The position numbers and the translations under genes were made by a program. The notes beneath the pieces were generated by a model. It saw nothing but the letters and a program-made list of their open reading frames with translations. It had not been told where the DNA came from and made no database searches. This document shows positions 17,823 through 26,629 of a stretch of 64,000 nucleotides of DNA, piece by piece. Position 1 is the first letter of the stretch, and each line of letters opens with the position of its first letter. The DNA lies in NCBI RefSeq assembly GCF_021654575.1, contig NZ_AP024488.1, forward strand, positions 6,199,791 through 6,263,790, read 5' to 3'. Origin of the DNA: Desulfoluna limicola (GTDB lineage: Bacteria; Desulfobacterota; Desulfobacteria; Desulfobacterales; Desulfolunaceae).

Positions 17823-18566
17823 CTATGCACTTCCTTTTCTTTTGACCAGTTGGGTGGCGATGAACGATCCCACATGGGAGGGAACGGTGCCGGGGCCGAA
17901 ACCTGCATCGTATCCCAACTCCACGGCAAGGTCGTTGGTGACCCGGGGGCCACCTGCCAGAAGAACAAACCGGTCCCTCATGTTTTCCGCTTCGAGGAGT
18001 TCGATCATCTCTGTGAAGTTTCTTATGTGGGCGTCCTTCTGGGTGACCGTCTGGCTGACGAGGATGGCGTCGGCGCCCATTTCCACTGCCTTTTTGAGGA
18101 GCTCTTCGCATGGGACCTGGGCGCCCATGTTTAAGGCGTCGATCTCGGGGTAGCGTTCCAGGCCGTAGTCCTGGTTGTAGCCCTTCATGTTCATGATGGC
18201 GTCGATGCCGACCGTATGGGCGTCGGTGCCGATGGAGGCGCCGACCACGGCAACCTTTCGGTTGAGTTTGGTCTTGATCAGGTCGTTGATCTGATAGAAG
18301 TCCAGCCGCTCCACCTTGGCTTCGGTGGCGTGGACCTGGGAGTAGTCCAGCTCGGGTTGGGCCTTGCCGAAGACGACAAAGTAGGTAAATCCCTCGGCAA
18401 TCTCTTTGGAAAAGGAGACGGACACGTCGTTCATGCCGAGTTTTCCGGCGTAGAGTTCCGCCGCTTTTTTGGCCCGGGCCCCGTCCTTCACCGGCAGGGT
18501 AAAGGCGAGCTGGACAATGCCGTCGTTCAGGGTGTCGCCGTAGGGCTTGATCATCTCTTTAGTCAT
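17823..18566 (-). CDS. kamE: Lysine 5,6-aminomutase beta subunit (cobamide-binding)
   Basis: Small subunit of the adenosylcobamide- and PLP-dependent aminomutase that moves the terminal amino group of beta-lysine (or D-lysine) from C6 to C5. It has 247 residues from MTKEMIKPYGD. The base-off cobalamin motif D-x-H-x-x-G is at residues 115-120 (DAHTVG, histidine 117). The lysine 11 residues later (MNMKGY, residue 128) corresponds to the PLP-binding lysine known in the Clostridium enzyme. The start overlaps the kamD end by 8 bases. A repeat element abuts its stop. Confidence 0.96.
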   Translation of the reverse strand: MTKEMIKPYGDTLNDGIVQLAFTLPVKDGARAKKAAELYAGKLGMNDVSVSFSKEIAEGFTYFVVFGKAQPELDYSQVHATEAKVERLDFYQINDLIKTKLNRKVAVVGASIGTDAHTVGIDAIMNMKGYNQDYGLERYPEIDALNMGAQVPCEELLKKAVEMGADAILVSQTVTQKDAHIRNFTEMIELLEAENMRDRFVLLAGGPRVTNDLAVELGYDAGFGPGTVPSHVGSFIATQLVKRKGSA

Positions 18567-20121
18567 TGATGACTCCTTCTTTCTCCAGCTGTTCCAGGAT
18601 GGGGTTTTTATAGGCAGGTCCCTTGACAAAGACCCCTTCAAGGCCTTTCCCACCGTCGTCCGCACGTTTGATGTCGGCAAAGCGGCCTTCGTTGATGGCA
18701 ACGGTCAGGCTCTTTTCGCACACCTCGTCCAGGAAGTGTTCGACCTGGTCGAGGACCTCCTGGGCGCGTGTGGCAACAATGCCGTCTTTCTTGAACTCGA
18801 TCTCATCACCAAGCCCGCGTGCGCTGTTGAAGACGTAGTTAATGGAGTCAATGGCCTGGTAGCGGTCCTGCAGGAGCGGGGTGTGGATCGCCTCGGTGAG
18901 GATACCCGCCAGGTGGATGCCCTGCCCAGTGGTGACGGAGGCCAGGTTGAACATCGTGTCCATGCAGTGCGAGAAGAAGATGTCGGTGCTTTTGTACTTT
19001 GTGGGGGGCATGTACTTTAAGGGCGCGTTGGGGAAGAGCTGTCGTGCGATCTGGGCGTGGGCCAGCTCGTAGAGGAACCCGTTTTCAATATTCGGGTTGA
19101 TCTCGAAGGCGTGCCCAAGGCCGAGCAGGTCGTCGGTGAGCAGGGAGTTTTTGCCCATGGCCTCGTTGATCAGCTGGGAGGCGGTGACGGTGTAGGCGTT
19201 CTCGATGGCATCGGAGGTGGTGAGGTAGTTGTCCTCTCCGGTGTTGATGATGATTTTGGACCGGGAGCAGATGAGGCGTGAGAAGTGCTGATCGATGAAG
19301 GTACGCTTCAGGTTGATGTCCCGGAAGAGGATGCCGTACATGGAGTCGTTGAGCAGCATGTCGAGATCTTCCATGGCCGCACAGGCAGCGATCTCGGCCA
19401 TGCAGAGGCCGGAGGCGTAGTTCACGAGACGGATGTAGCGGTCGTTCTCATCGCAGGCGTCATCCAGGGCTTCGCGCATGATCTTGAAGTTGGCCTGGGT
19501 GGCAAAGGTGCCGCCGAATCCTTCGGTGGTGGGACCATAGGGGACGTAGTCCAGAAGGGACTGGGCTGTGGAGCGGATAACCGCGATGATATCGGCGCCG
19601 GAGCCGGCAGCGGCTTTGGCCTGGAGGCGGTCTTCGTAGATGTTGCCGGTGGCAACGATAAGGTACTTCCAGGGCTGGGGCCCAACGGGATACTTGGCCT
19701 TCTTCTCGGCCTTCACTTTGCGGGTGTTGTCGAGACGTCCGATGGCGGCATCGCACAGCTCTTTCTCCTTGGCAGAGACCTCGTCCTGGGAGAATCGGGT
19801 GATGTTGCCGAAGTCGATTTGCCTTTGCTCGATGAGTTCGGCGGTGGTTGCGGCATCGCGTCCGGACTCCAGCATGGCCGCTGCAAAATGGCCGGAAGCA
19901 CCGGCTTCTATCGCCCCCTTCGCCTGGAGAATTTCCACCAGGCGGTTGGGAAGGGGCGTGCCTTCGGCGTTGACACCATCCACGCCGTAGAGTCTGAGTA
20001 CGGCGCGCTCAACGGAGACCGAAGAGTAGCTGTCAATCATGGATTGAACCTGATCGGCGATCTGCTTTGCCTTGGACTTCAGTCGGTCAATCTGCTCTTG
20101 GTTTAAATCGATGTTAGCCAT
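18559..20121 (-). CDS. kamD: Lysine 5,6-aminomutase alpha subunit
   Basis: Large TIM-barrel subunit of the lysine 5,6-aminomutase, 520 residues, matching the family length. It begins MANIDLNQEQIDRLKSKAKQ and contains the well-kept segments GPTTEGFGGTFATQANFKI and SVTTGQGIHLAGILTEAIHT. It works with the overlapping kamE product as a heterotetramer. A modest AGGATA ribosome site precedes the ATG. KamC, a predicted reactivation ATPase, is encoded 62 bases upstream in the same direction. Confidence 0.96.
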   Translation of the reverse strand: MANIDLNQEQIDRLKSKAKQIADQVQSMIDSYSSVSVERAVLRLYGVDGVNAEGTPLPNRLVEILQAKGAIEAGASGHFAAAMLESGRDAATTAELIEQRQIDFGNITRFSQDEVSAKEKELCDAAIGRLDNTRKVKAEKKAKYPVGPQPWKYLIVATGNIYEDRLQAKAAAGSGADIIAVIRSTAQSLLDYVPYGPTTEGFGGTFATQANFKIMREALDDACDENDRYIRLVNYASGLCMAEIAACAAMEDLDMLLNDSMYGILFRDINLKRTFIDQHFSRLICSRSKIIINTGEDNYLTTSDAIENAYTVTASQLINEAMGKNSLLTDDLLGLGHAFEINPNIENGFLYELAHAQIARQLFPNAPLKYMPPTKYKSTDIFFSHCMDTMFNLASVTTGQGIHLAGILTEAIHTPLLQDRYQAIDSINYVFNSARGLGDEIEFKKDGIVATRAQEVLDQVEHFLDEVCEKSLTVAINEGRFADIKRADDGGKGLEGVFVKGPAYKNPILEQLEKEGVIND

Positions 20122-20183
20122 AGTGCATATCCTGATTCATGGGTCCACCGGAGGATTGTTGTCGTAGGCTCTCCGGTTTGAGG

Positions 20184-21785
20184 TTATTTTGAGTCCCTGC
20201 CTGTCGGGTAAGGGGTATCAATCTGCTCTCTGATGCTTTGTTTGATGCTTTCGGGCAGAGGAAAGCAGAGGGCTAACTCCAGGGGCTTGCGATTGGAGTG
20301 CGCTGCTTTCGCTGCGTTTTCAGACGTGATTTTTTCAAGTCTGTAAGGCATCAGGGAGGCCAGGTTGGAGAGATCCACGGCTTTTCCCTCCCCATCTGCA
20401 AACGCCACGTCGAGCATGCGGAAGAGGTGGGGTGTTTTCATCTCCAGCACCTTGGGATAATGGGTGGTGCAGAAGAAAATCAGGGGCCTTTCCCCGTAAT
20501 TGTCAATGAAGATGCGGGAGAGTTCCGCACCGTTTACCGGGTCGGTGGAGAGAAAGAGTTCATCGGCCAGGATAAAGGCGCCCTCTTCTGGTTCCCGGGA
20601 GAAGAAGTGAAGTTCTTCCCCGAAGGAGGAGAGGTCTTTGCCCATGTCTCCGGATGACTTCAAAAGCAGCTGTACCGATTCCGGGTAGTGGAGGGTGATG
20701 GCCTCAGCCGGAACGGGAAGGCCCGTGCGGATGGCAGTGAGGAGAAAGTAGAGGGTCTTTAAGACCGTGGTCTTCCCGCTCATGTTGGCGCCGTAAAGCA
20801 CGTTGGCCCCCTGGTCCAGATTGATGGTCAGGGGAACGTTGGCCTTGCCTTTCTTTCGGGAGAGGGCAAAGGAGAGGCCGCCGGTGAGGCTGAGGCGACA
20901 TCCCGTCTCAAACTCAGGAAAGGCGAACCCCTCTTGTTGTTTCACGAAAACAAGGGTGTAGAGGTGGCACCGCTTTTTCCGCTCTTCATAGTTGGTGAAA
21001 AAGGCTTCGAAAAAGGGAACCAGCGCTGCGTTGATGCCTGCAAGAAGGGTGGCGGTGCACCCTTCCAGTTCACGGGTGAGGGTCTCTTTTTCGGCAGACA
21101 GAACCGCCAGGGTTTCCCCTGGGTGGTGGTCCACACGAAAGGTTTCCCCCGTTTCCGTGACACGAAGAAGTGCACAGGTTCGGGCCTTCTCAAGGATCGG
21201 CCCCTCGCCCTGGATCTCCCGAGGAAAGGGGTAGATCATGCGAAGGCCGATGGCCTCCTCCACCGCCTTTTCATGGGCAAGGATTTCCAAGTGAAGTTTT
21301 TTTTCGACACCTTCCAGCTTCGCTTTGACCCATGCTGTGGCCTCATCCGTCTTGAGGGCGGCACCGCCGCGCTCTGTGTGATCTGTGAGGACCCTTCGAA
21401 GGCCGTCCAGGGCTCCGTGGGTCTCTTCTGCTGTGGGAAGCACAGCTTCAAGAGCGGTGAGCTCTGCCGTCACTGTGAGGAACCGGTTCAGCTCGAACAG
21501 GTGAAACTGCTGAAGAGCGGCCCCTTCAAAGTGGGGGAGCAGGCTCTCCAGGAGGGGAAGCCGCCGACTCACCTTGATGAGCTCGGAGAGGGTGTCGGGG
21601 GCAAAGGCCGCCTCCACCTTCTTAAGGGCTTCAAAGTGGGCAAGTCCTGCTTCGCGCTTCATGGGCTCCAGGATGGTGGCCGGAATCAGGGGCAGGCCCA
21701 GGTCGAAGAGTGAGAGGTAGCCATCGAAGGCCAGTTCCTCTTTGAGGGCGTCCGGTATGATCTCCTGTCTAAATTCCAATGCCAT
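20184..21785 (-). CDS. kamC: MutS-like ATPase KamC, predicted lysine 5,6-aminomutase reactivase subunit
   Basis: It has 533 residues from MALEFRQEIIPDA. The C-terminal third is a MutS-type ATPase domain with Walker A GANMSGKTTVLKTLY, a FILADELFLSTDPVNG Walker B/D-loop region and FFCTTHYPKVLEM. The DNA mismatch-binding and connector domains of MutS are missing, so mismatch repair is unlikely. Such genes accompany kamDE in lysine fermenters and are thought to replace damaged cobamide in the aminomutase, together with KamB. Its start overlaps the end of kamB by 17 bases, so the two are translated together. Confidence 0.8.
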   Translation of the reverse strand: MALEFRQEIIPDALKEELAFDGYLSLFDLGLPLIPATILEPMKREAGLAHFEALKKVEAAFAPDTLSELIKVSRRLPLLESLLPHFEGAALQQFHLFELNRFLTVTAELTALEAVLPTAEETHGALDGLRRVLTDHTERGGAALKTDEATAWVKAKLEGVEKKLHLEILAHEKAVEEAIGLRMIYPFPREIQGEGPILEKARTCALLRVTETGETFRVDHHPGETLAVLSAEKETLTRELEGCTATLLAGINAALVPFFEAFFTNYEERKKRCHLYTLVFVKQQEGFAFPEFETGCRLSLTGGLSFALSRKKGKANVPLTINLDQGANVLYGANMSGKTTVLKTLYFLLTAIRTGLPVPAEAITLHYPESVQLLLKSSGDMGKDLSSFGEELHFFSREPEEGAFILADELFLSTDPVNGAELSRIFIDNYGERPLIFFCTTHYPKVLEMKTPHLFRMLDVAFADGEGKAVDLSNLASLMPYRLEKITSENAAKAAHSNRKPLELALCFPLPESIKQSIREQIDTPYPTGRDSK

Positions 21786-22755
21786 GCGTACCGTCCCTGA
21801 AGAGGTTGTGAACTTCTGTATTAGCCGGAAGCAGGCTGCGATCAAAGGGGGCCTCTTCCCGGATGAAGATTCGCTTCACCTTCACGGTGTGAAGGAGGCG
21901 AATTTCCGGCTTGAAGAGGAGGGCCTTTCGCGGGCCTGCCGAGACGTTCTGGTAGAGGGTCATGTTGTCGAGGATCAGGGTGAGCCCGGACAGCGGCGCC
22001 AGGTGCTCGGCCAGGGTCAGGGTGAGGGCCCCGTTCAGGTAGAGCAGGGCAGGTGTTGCCCCCAGTTTCCCCAGTTTCCCCAGTTTGCCGTGGAGGGCCT
22101 TGTCCGTAAAGGGCATGGCCTCGCCATGGTGGATCACCACGCCGTTTTCATCGAAGAGGAGGGCGCGGGTGGCATCCGTTTTTACCGCTGTGATGGCTTC
22201 GGCTGCCTGGCGGGTGCAGCCGGCAAAGGCGATGGCAGCGAGAAACCCTTCGGCTTTGCGCCTCTGGGGCTCCCGTTTGGAAAAGAGCACCGAGAAGTAG
22301 AAGGCATCGCAAAGGTCAGGGTTGGCCAGGAACTGACGGTCGATGGAACCGTCGATGAGAAGAATGGCCTCAGGTGGGATCATCCTTTCGAGTTCCTGTT
22401 TCAGAAGCGCGAGTTCCACGCCGGTATTGGGCCCCTCCAGGAGAATGTCAAAGGCCAGGGTGCAGCGTCCCAGAACAAGGGGTTTTGCGAAACGAGGCGG
22501 CACAAATGTGGCGCAGGTTTCGTATTTGCCGGTGTGGCCCTCGAGGTGCTCGCCGGCCGTCACGAAAAAGGAGCCGGGCATCACGCGGATGCCGGGTTTC
22601 ACCCCCCCGTCGAATTCATCGGTGGTCTCGCCGTTGATACCGATGGAGGTGAGAAGGAGGGGTTCCCCTTTTCGTATCCTTTCAGCATACACGGCGTTGA
22701 AGGCCGTGGTTTTTCCAGCGTTTTTATCGGTTCCGATGAAACAGTACGTTTTCAT
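21769..22755 (-). CDS. kamB: P-loop protein KamB, predicted lysine 5,6-aminomutase reactivase subunit
   Basis: It has 328 residues starting MKTYCFIGTDKNAGKTTAFN, with a P-loop GTDKNAGKTT at the extreme N-terminus and FPLTKEF-like helical parts further on. An in-frame upstream start lies inside the neighbouring repeat and is not credible. The gene is found next to kamC in lysine fermentation clusters, and the pair is thought to reactivate the cobamide-dependent aminomutase. I can see the nucleotide-binding motif but no other diagnostic residues, so the name rests mainly on context. Confidence 0.75.
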   Translation of the reverse strand: MKTYCFIGTDKNAGKTTAFNAVYAERIRKGEPLLLTSIGINGETTDEFDGGVKPGIRVMPGSFFVTAGEHLEGHTGKYETCATFVPPRFAKPLVLGRCTLAFDILLEGPNTGVELALLKQELERMIPPEAILLIDGSIDRQFLANPDLCDAFYFSVLFSKREPQRRKAEGFLAAIAFAGCTRQAAEAITAVKTDATRALLFDENGVVIHHGEAMPFTDKALHGKLGKLGKLGATPALLYLNGALTLTLAEHLAPLSGLTLILDNMTLYQNVSAGPRKALLFKPEIRLLHTVKVKRIFIREEAPFDRSLLPANTEVHNLFRDGTHGIGI

Positions 22756-22775
22756 GACGGGCTGATTCCTATGGT

Positions 22776-22938
22776 GCCTCCGGCGGCCCTGCCGGGGGCC
22801 AAACTTTTGAAAAGTTTGATAAACAGGTTTTTGTTGTGTTGTATGTGCTGCTTCTGCGAAAGAGTTCGCCCTGAGGAACGAAGGGCGAACTCTTTCGCCA
22901 CATGGGGTCCAGGAGATCATCCCCTGGCCGCCGGAGGC
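22776..22938. repeat. Dispersed intergenic element, copy 12, with a 17-base perfect hairpin
   Basis: Left end GCCTCCGGCGGCCCTGCCGG plus AAACTTTTGAAAAGTTT, right end TGGCCGCCGGAGGC. Inside, 22856-22872 and 22882-22898 are perfect 17-base arms (outer GCGAAAGAG) around the loop GAGGAACGA. It lies between kamA and kamB, inside the operon. Confidence 0.9.
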
Positions 22939-22951
22939 ACTGCAGTTGTTT

Positions 22952-24220
22952 TTAGTCGCGTTTGCGGCGCTTCAGGTTGGCGGGCTCCAGGTAGAGTTTT
23001 TCACCGGAGAGGAGCTTGGCCACGCCGTCCAGGGGCTTGTACTGTTTGTCGCTCTCCTTGCAGATGTTGCAGCGTCCGCAGTTGGAGAAGACCTCTTCGG
23101 GCTGGGTGTAGGTGGTGATGACCCCTTCATAGTTCCGTAAGGCAAAGCGCCGGTCGGACTGGGAGAGAAGGTAGTTGGGCATCACGGGGATTTTGCCACC
23201 GCCGCCGGGGGCATCCACGACGAAGGTGGGGACCGCCATACCGGTTGTGTGGCCGCGGAGGTTTTCGATGATCTCCATGCCCTTGGTTATGGACGTGCGG
23301 AAGTGGGAGATGCCCACGGAGAGGTCGCACTGGTAGATGTAGTAGGGCTTCACACGGATGCGGAGCAGCTCGTGCATGAGCTTTTTCATGATGTTGGGGC
23401 AGTCGTTGACGTCCCTTAAGAGCACGGTCTGGTTGCCCATCTGGATACCGGCGTTGGCCAGGCGCTCGCACGCTTCTTTGGAGTCGGCGGTGATCTCATC
23501 CGGGTGGTTGAAGTGCGTGTTCACGTAGATGGGGTGGTATTTCTTCAGCATGTTGCACAGGTCGTCGGTGATGCGCTGGGGCATAACCACGGGGGTTCTG
23601 GACCCGATGCGGATGATCTCGACGTGGTCGATTTCGCGAACCTTGCTGATGACGTACTCAAGGGCGTCGTCCGTGAGGGTGAAGGGGTCCCCACCGGAGA
23701 GAAGAACGTCACGGATCTCTTTGTGCTCCCGGATGTAGTCGATGCACTTGTCGATGGACTCTCGGGTCAGGTGGGTGTCGTGGTCGCCCACCATTCGCCT
23801 TCTGGTGCAGTGACGGCAGTTCATGGAGCAGATGTGGGTCACCAGCAGAAGGACCCGGTCGGGGTAGCGGTGGGTGAGACCGGGGACGGGGGAGTCCACG
23901 TCCTCGTGAAGGGGGTCGTCCTGGTCATCGGCCGCCACATGGAGTTCATTGATGGTGGGCACCGCCTGAAGGCGAACGACGCCTCGGGGGTAGTCCTTTT
24001 CCATAATGGATGCGTAGTAGGGGGTGATGGCCATGGTGAATTTTTCAAGGCACTTTTCGAGATCCTGCTCCATTGACTCGTCGATGGGCATGATTTTCTT
24101 CAGCGTATCGATGTCTTTGACAACGTTTCTGAGCTGCCATTTCCAGTTGTTCCAATCTTCTTCAGGAACATCCTTGTAGAGTTCAATTTCCCTGTAGTCG
24201 TGACGCTTGTATTCTTTCAT
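22952..24220 (-). CDS. kamA: Lysine 2,3-aminomutase (radical SAM)
   Basis: It converts L-lysine to L-beta-lysine, the first step of the pathway. It has 422 residues, close to the clostridial enzyme (416). The radical SAM cysteines are at residues 131, 135 and 138 in THICSMNCRHCTRR. The GGDPF motif follows at 176-180. The PLP lysine is expected at residue 343 in DAPGGGGKIPV. A C-terminal cysteine pair CGRCNIC, typical of the zinc site, is present. It is upstream of kamB and separated from it by a repeat with a stable hairpin, which may lower downstream expression. Confidence 0.97.
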   Translation of the reverse strand: MKEYKRHDYREIELYKDVPEEDWNNWKWQLRNVVKDIDTLKKIMPIDESMEQDLEKCLEKFTMAITPYYASIMEKDYPRGVVRLQAVPTINELHVAADDQDDPLHEDVDSPVPGLTHRYPDRVLLLVTHICSMNCRHCTRRRMVGDHDTHLTRESIDKCIDYIREHKEIRDVLLSGGDPFTLTDDALEYVISKVREIDHVEIIRIGSRTPVVMPQRITDDLCNMLKKYHPIYVNTHFNHPDEITADSKEACERLANAGIQMGNQTVLLRDVNDCPNIMKKLMHELLRIRVKPYYIYQCDLSVGISHFRTSITKGMEIIENLRGHTTGMAVPTFVVDAPGGGGKIPVMPNYLLSQSDRRFALRNYEGVITTYTQPEEVFSNCGRCNICKESDKQYKPLDGVAKLLSGEKLYLEPANLKRRKRD

Positions 24221-24490
24221 GCTGTGAAAACCCTCTGTTGTGTGCTATTGAGCTTGTTGACGATTCTATGTCGACACCGGAGGGGAGCTCGTGTGGGAGC
24301 GGCTCCCTTCCGGTACTCTTTTCGGCCATTCTGAACCTCTGAAGGGGGTCGAATGCAGGGTTGGAACATACGGTTCAGCCTGGCCCGGTGCTGAGGAGCT
24401 TTCCTCAGGCACCTTCTATTGCCTCGCCTCAAAGGCATTGAAGTATCTTCGTTGATACCGCATGCTGCCTCCGTTGGCCTTTCACGTTTT
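24221..24490. other. Spacer between kdd and kamA with two hairpins
   Basis: Read on the minus strand, GGTGCCTGAGGA pairs with TCCTCAGCACC, and ACCGGAAGGGAGCC pairs with GGGGAGCTCC/CCTCCGGT-type sequence closer to kamA. Neither is followed by a T run, so they look like processing or stability structures rather than terminators. No gene is supported. Confidence 0.5.
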
Positions 24491-25546
24491 CTACACGTAG
24501 AGCTTTTCGTACATCTCACGAATATCTTTGGATTCCCGGACGACACTTAGTGCAATTTCAGCGTGACCGGCGGTGTAGCCGTTGCCGATGATCATGTCCA
24601 CGTCTTTGCCGATGCCTTCGGCGCCCAGGGCTGCCTTGGTGAAGGAGGTGGCCATGCTGAAGAAGTAGACCACGCCTTTGTCACGACACATCATGATGGA
24701 ACCCAGCTCGGTGTTGGGGATGTTGACGCAGTTGATGATGACGTCGGCCAGCTTGCCCTCGGTAAGGGTGTTGATGGTGTCGTAGCAGGAGAGGGCGTCT
24801 GAGGCGTCAAGCTTGATGACGTCGTCGCAGATGTTCAGGGCTGAGAGGGCCTCACAACCGGCATCGGAGTACTCCACGCCGATGATGCGGCCAGTAACAC
24901 CGGCACGCCGTTTGGCTTCCCAGGCGCAGAGAATGCCGGATTTGCCACCGGCGCCGATGATGACGGCGGTGTCACCCTGCTTGACGAGGCGGGCGGTCTG
25001 GGCGGGGGCGCCGCAGACGTCAAGGACGGCCAGGGCCAGGGTTTCGGGCATGTCTTCGGGGAGTTTGGCGTAAAGGGAGTTCTCAAACAGAACCGCTTTG
25101 GCCTTTACCTTGACCTGATCGGTCTCTTTTTTCACCTCAAGGATCTCTTCGATCTCAAGGGGAGTCAGGGAGAGAGAGACGAGGCTGACGATGCGGTCCC
25201 CTTCTTTTAAGGGACACCCCCCTTTAAGCTTTTCGCCGACGGCAGCAACGGTACCGATGAGCATGCCACCGGAGCCGGTGACAGGGTTGTGCATCTTGCC
25301 GCGGTCACCCACGATTTGAAGGATGCGGGCTTTGATTTTTTCATCATCAGCACCCACATCATTTTTGATTTGGGTAAAGCTGGCCGAGTCAATATTGAGG
25401 AACTGAACGTCGATGAGGAGTTCATTGTCCCATATGCGGCTTAAGTCGTTGTCGATTTTCTGGGCAGGCTGAGGCAGAACGCCTTCGGGTTCGATGACTC
25501 TGTGGGCTCCAAAGGGGTTGCCGTTGTTAATCACTTCCAAAGACAT
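24491..25546 (-). CDS. kdd: L-erythro-3,5-diaminohexanoate dehydrogenase
   Basis: NAD-dependent enzyme that deaminates 3,5-diaminohexanoate to 3-keto-5-aminohexanoate, the Kce substrate. It has 351 residues with a medium-chain dehydrogenase/Rossmann core, AVIIGAGGKSGILCAWEAKR. The start MSLEVINNGNPFGAHRVIEP and the GSGGMLIGTVAAVGEKL stretch are typical of Kdd. It lies 94 bases after tetR on the same strand and is the first pathway gene of the transcript. Confidence 0.94.
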   Translation of the reverse strand: MSLEVINNGNPFGAHRVIEPEGVLPQPAQKIDNDLSRIWDNELLIDVQFLNIDSASFTQIKNDVGADDEKIKARILQIVGDRGKMHNPVTGSGGMLIGTVAAVGEKLKGGCPLKEGDRIVSLVSLSLTPLEIEEILEVKKETDQVKVKAKAVLFENSLYAKLPEDMPETLALAVLDVCGAPAQTARLVKQGDTAVIIGAGGKSGILCAWEAKRRAGVTGRIIGVEYSDAGCEALSALNICDDVIKLDASDALSCYDTINTLTEGKLADVIINCVNIPNTELGSIMMCRDKGVVYFFSMATSFTKAALGAEGIGKDVDMIIGNGYTAGHAEIALSVVRESKDIREMYEKLYV

Positions 25547-25640
25547 GGTATCTTGACTCCTTCTTTATTGAAAAGCTGCGGTATGGTCCCCAGGGCAGGG
25601 GTGCAACAGTGTGAGCGTGTGCCTGAATCCGGCCTGGTTA

Positions 25641-26234
25641 TTAGTTGGCCACTTTGCCGCAGACCCCGTGGAAAAAGAGGTCCACATAGCTGTCAGCAAT
25701 TTCGTTGATGGAAAGGGGACCTTCCGGGTTGTACCAGTATGAGATACCGGTACACATCTGGAGCAGGGCCCGTGAGGAGATGGTGACGTTGTCAAGTGCC
25801 AGCTCCCCTTTGTCTATTCCTTCCTGAAGAATCTCTTTGTAGAGACGCTCATATCGATCACGCATTTTAACGATTTTTTTGTAGTTGGTTACTTCGAGGC
25901 TTCTGAGCTCCGCATCGGCGACGTAGGTCTCGTCGGCATCCACGGTGTGGTACTCCACGTGGACACGGATGGCGTTTCTCAGCTTTTCCAGGGGACTGTC
26001 CACCCCTTCAATTTCCTGGGACACCTTGGTGATGAGGTTGCTCATGGTGTACTCCATGATCATGAAGAGTATTTCCTGCTTGGAATTGAAGTGGTGGTAG
26101 ATGCTGCCACCTTTGACACCGGCACGTTTTGCAAGCTCACGCAGGGTGGAGCCGCTGTAGCCTTTTTCACGAAAGAGGCGAGCGGCCTCTCGGAAAATGA
26201 TGGTCTTGCGTGTGGAGATGGTCGTGCTGCTCAT
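25641..26234 (-). CDS. TetR-family regulator of the lysine fermentation genes
   Basis: It has 197 residues. Residues 8-55 form a TetR helix-turn-helix (TLRELAKRAGVKGGSIYHHF then NSKQEI). The rest is a helical ligand-binding domain with no family-diagnostic motif I can use. It is the first gene of the minus-strand lysine operon and faces the CoA-transferase genes. Two copies of CCTAAC-N4-GTTAGG flank the divergent region, one 77 bases upstream of its own start, so it probably represses itself, the kam genes and the CoA transferase. By analogy with other TetR regulators of acyl-CoA metabolism the ligand may be a pathway CoA ester (inference). Confidence 0.9.
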   Translation of the reverse strand: MSSTTISTRKTIIFREAARLFREKGYSGSTLRELAKRAGVKGGSIYHHFNSKQEILFMIMEYTMSNLITKVSQEIEGVDSPLEKLRNAIRVHVEYHTVDADETYVADAELRSLEVTNYKKIVKMRDRYERLYKEILQEGIDKGELALDNVTISSRALLQMCTGISYWYNPEGPLSINEIADSYVDLFFHGVCGKVAN

Positions 26235-26310
26235 GGACGGCTTCCCTTTGGGTTCGGGTTATGGGTCTTGAGTCGGTTGCTCAGGTCGTGTCGATGGGCT
26301 CGATACAAAA

Positions 26311-26326
26311 CCTAACGTTTGTTAGG
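26311..26326. promoter_or_regulatory. Putative TetR operator 1 (tetR/kdd side)
   Basis: CCTAACGTTTGTTAGG, 6-base arms with a 4-base centre. On the minus strand it sits on the likely -10/start region of a TTGACT-N18-TACCCT promoter that would drive tetR and the lysine operon. Confidence 0.8.
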
Positions 26327-26576
26327 GTAGAGCCATGAGACAGGCAAAGTCAAGGGAAAAAAGCGAGCTGTTTGCGAAAAAATATCATGGGGGATTGCCT
26401 GAGGTTTGGCATGGAATTAGCATGTTATTCCAGCTGTTTTACGAGTGGTTAACTATTTACCTCCAAGGGGTATCATTGTTCTTTGCAAAAAAAATAAGTT
26501 GCCTCTCCAGGTGCTTATCTTCTGGCGGATCGCCAGTGGTGTAAAACTGGTCCACTGGGGTATCTGTTTAAGACCC

Positions 26577-26606
26577 TTGACAATAAGCTGTTCGGCAGAT
26601 TATATA
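26577..26606 (+). promoter_or_regulatory. Sigma-70-type promoter for the CoA-transferase genes
   Basis: Consensus -35 TTGACA at 26577-26582, 18-base spacer, -10 TATATA at 26601-26606. Operator 2 begins 8 bases after the -10, over the expected transcription start, which fits repression. Confidence 0.75.
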
Positions 26607-26613
26607 CTGGCTA

Positions 26614-26629
26614 CCTAACGCTTGTTAGG
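26614..26629. promoter_or_regulatory. Putative TetR operator 2 (CoA-transferase side)
   Basis: CCTAACGCTTGTTAGG, differing from operator 1 at a single base of the 4-base centre. It overlaps the probable start site of the atoD-atoA transcript. The 288 bases between the two operators also contain CTGGCGGATCGCCAG and CCAGTGG...TCCACTGG inverted repeats of unknown role. No gene is seen there. Confidence 0.82.

Noticed and set aside
20184..21785. DNA mismatch repair protein MutS
   Set aside because: Only the ATPase part is MutS-like, the mismatch-binding domains are missing, and the neighbours are lysine aminomutase genes.
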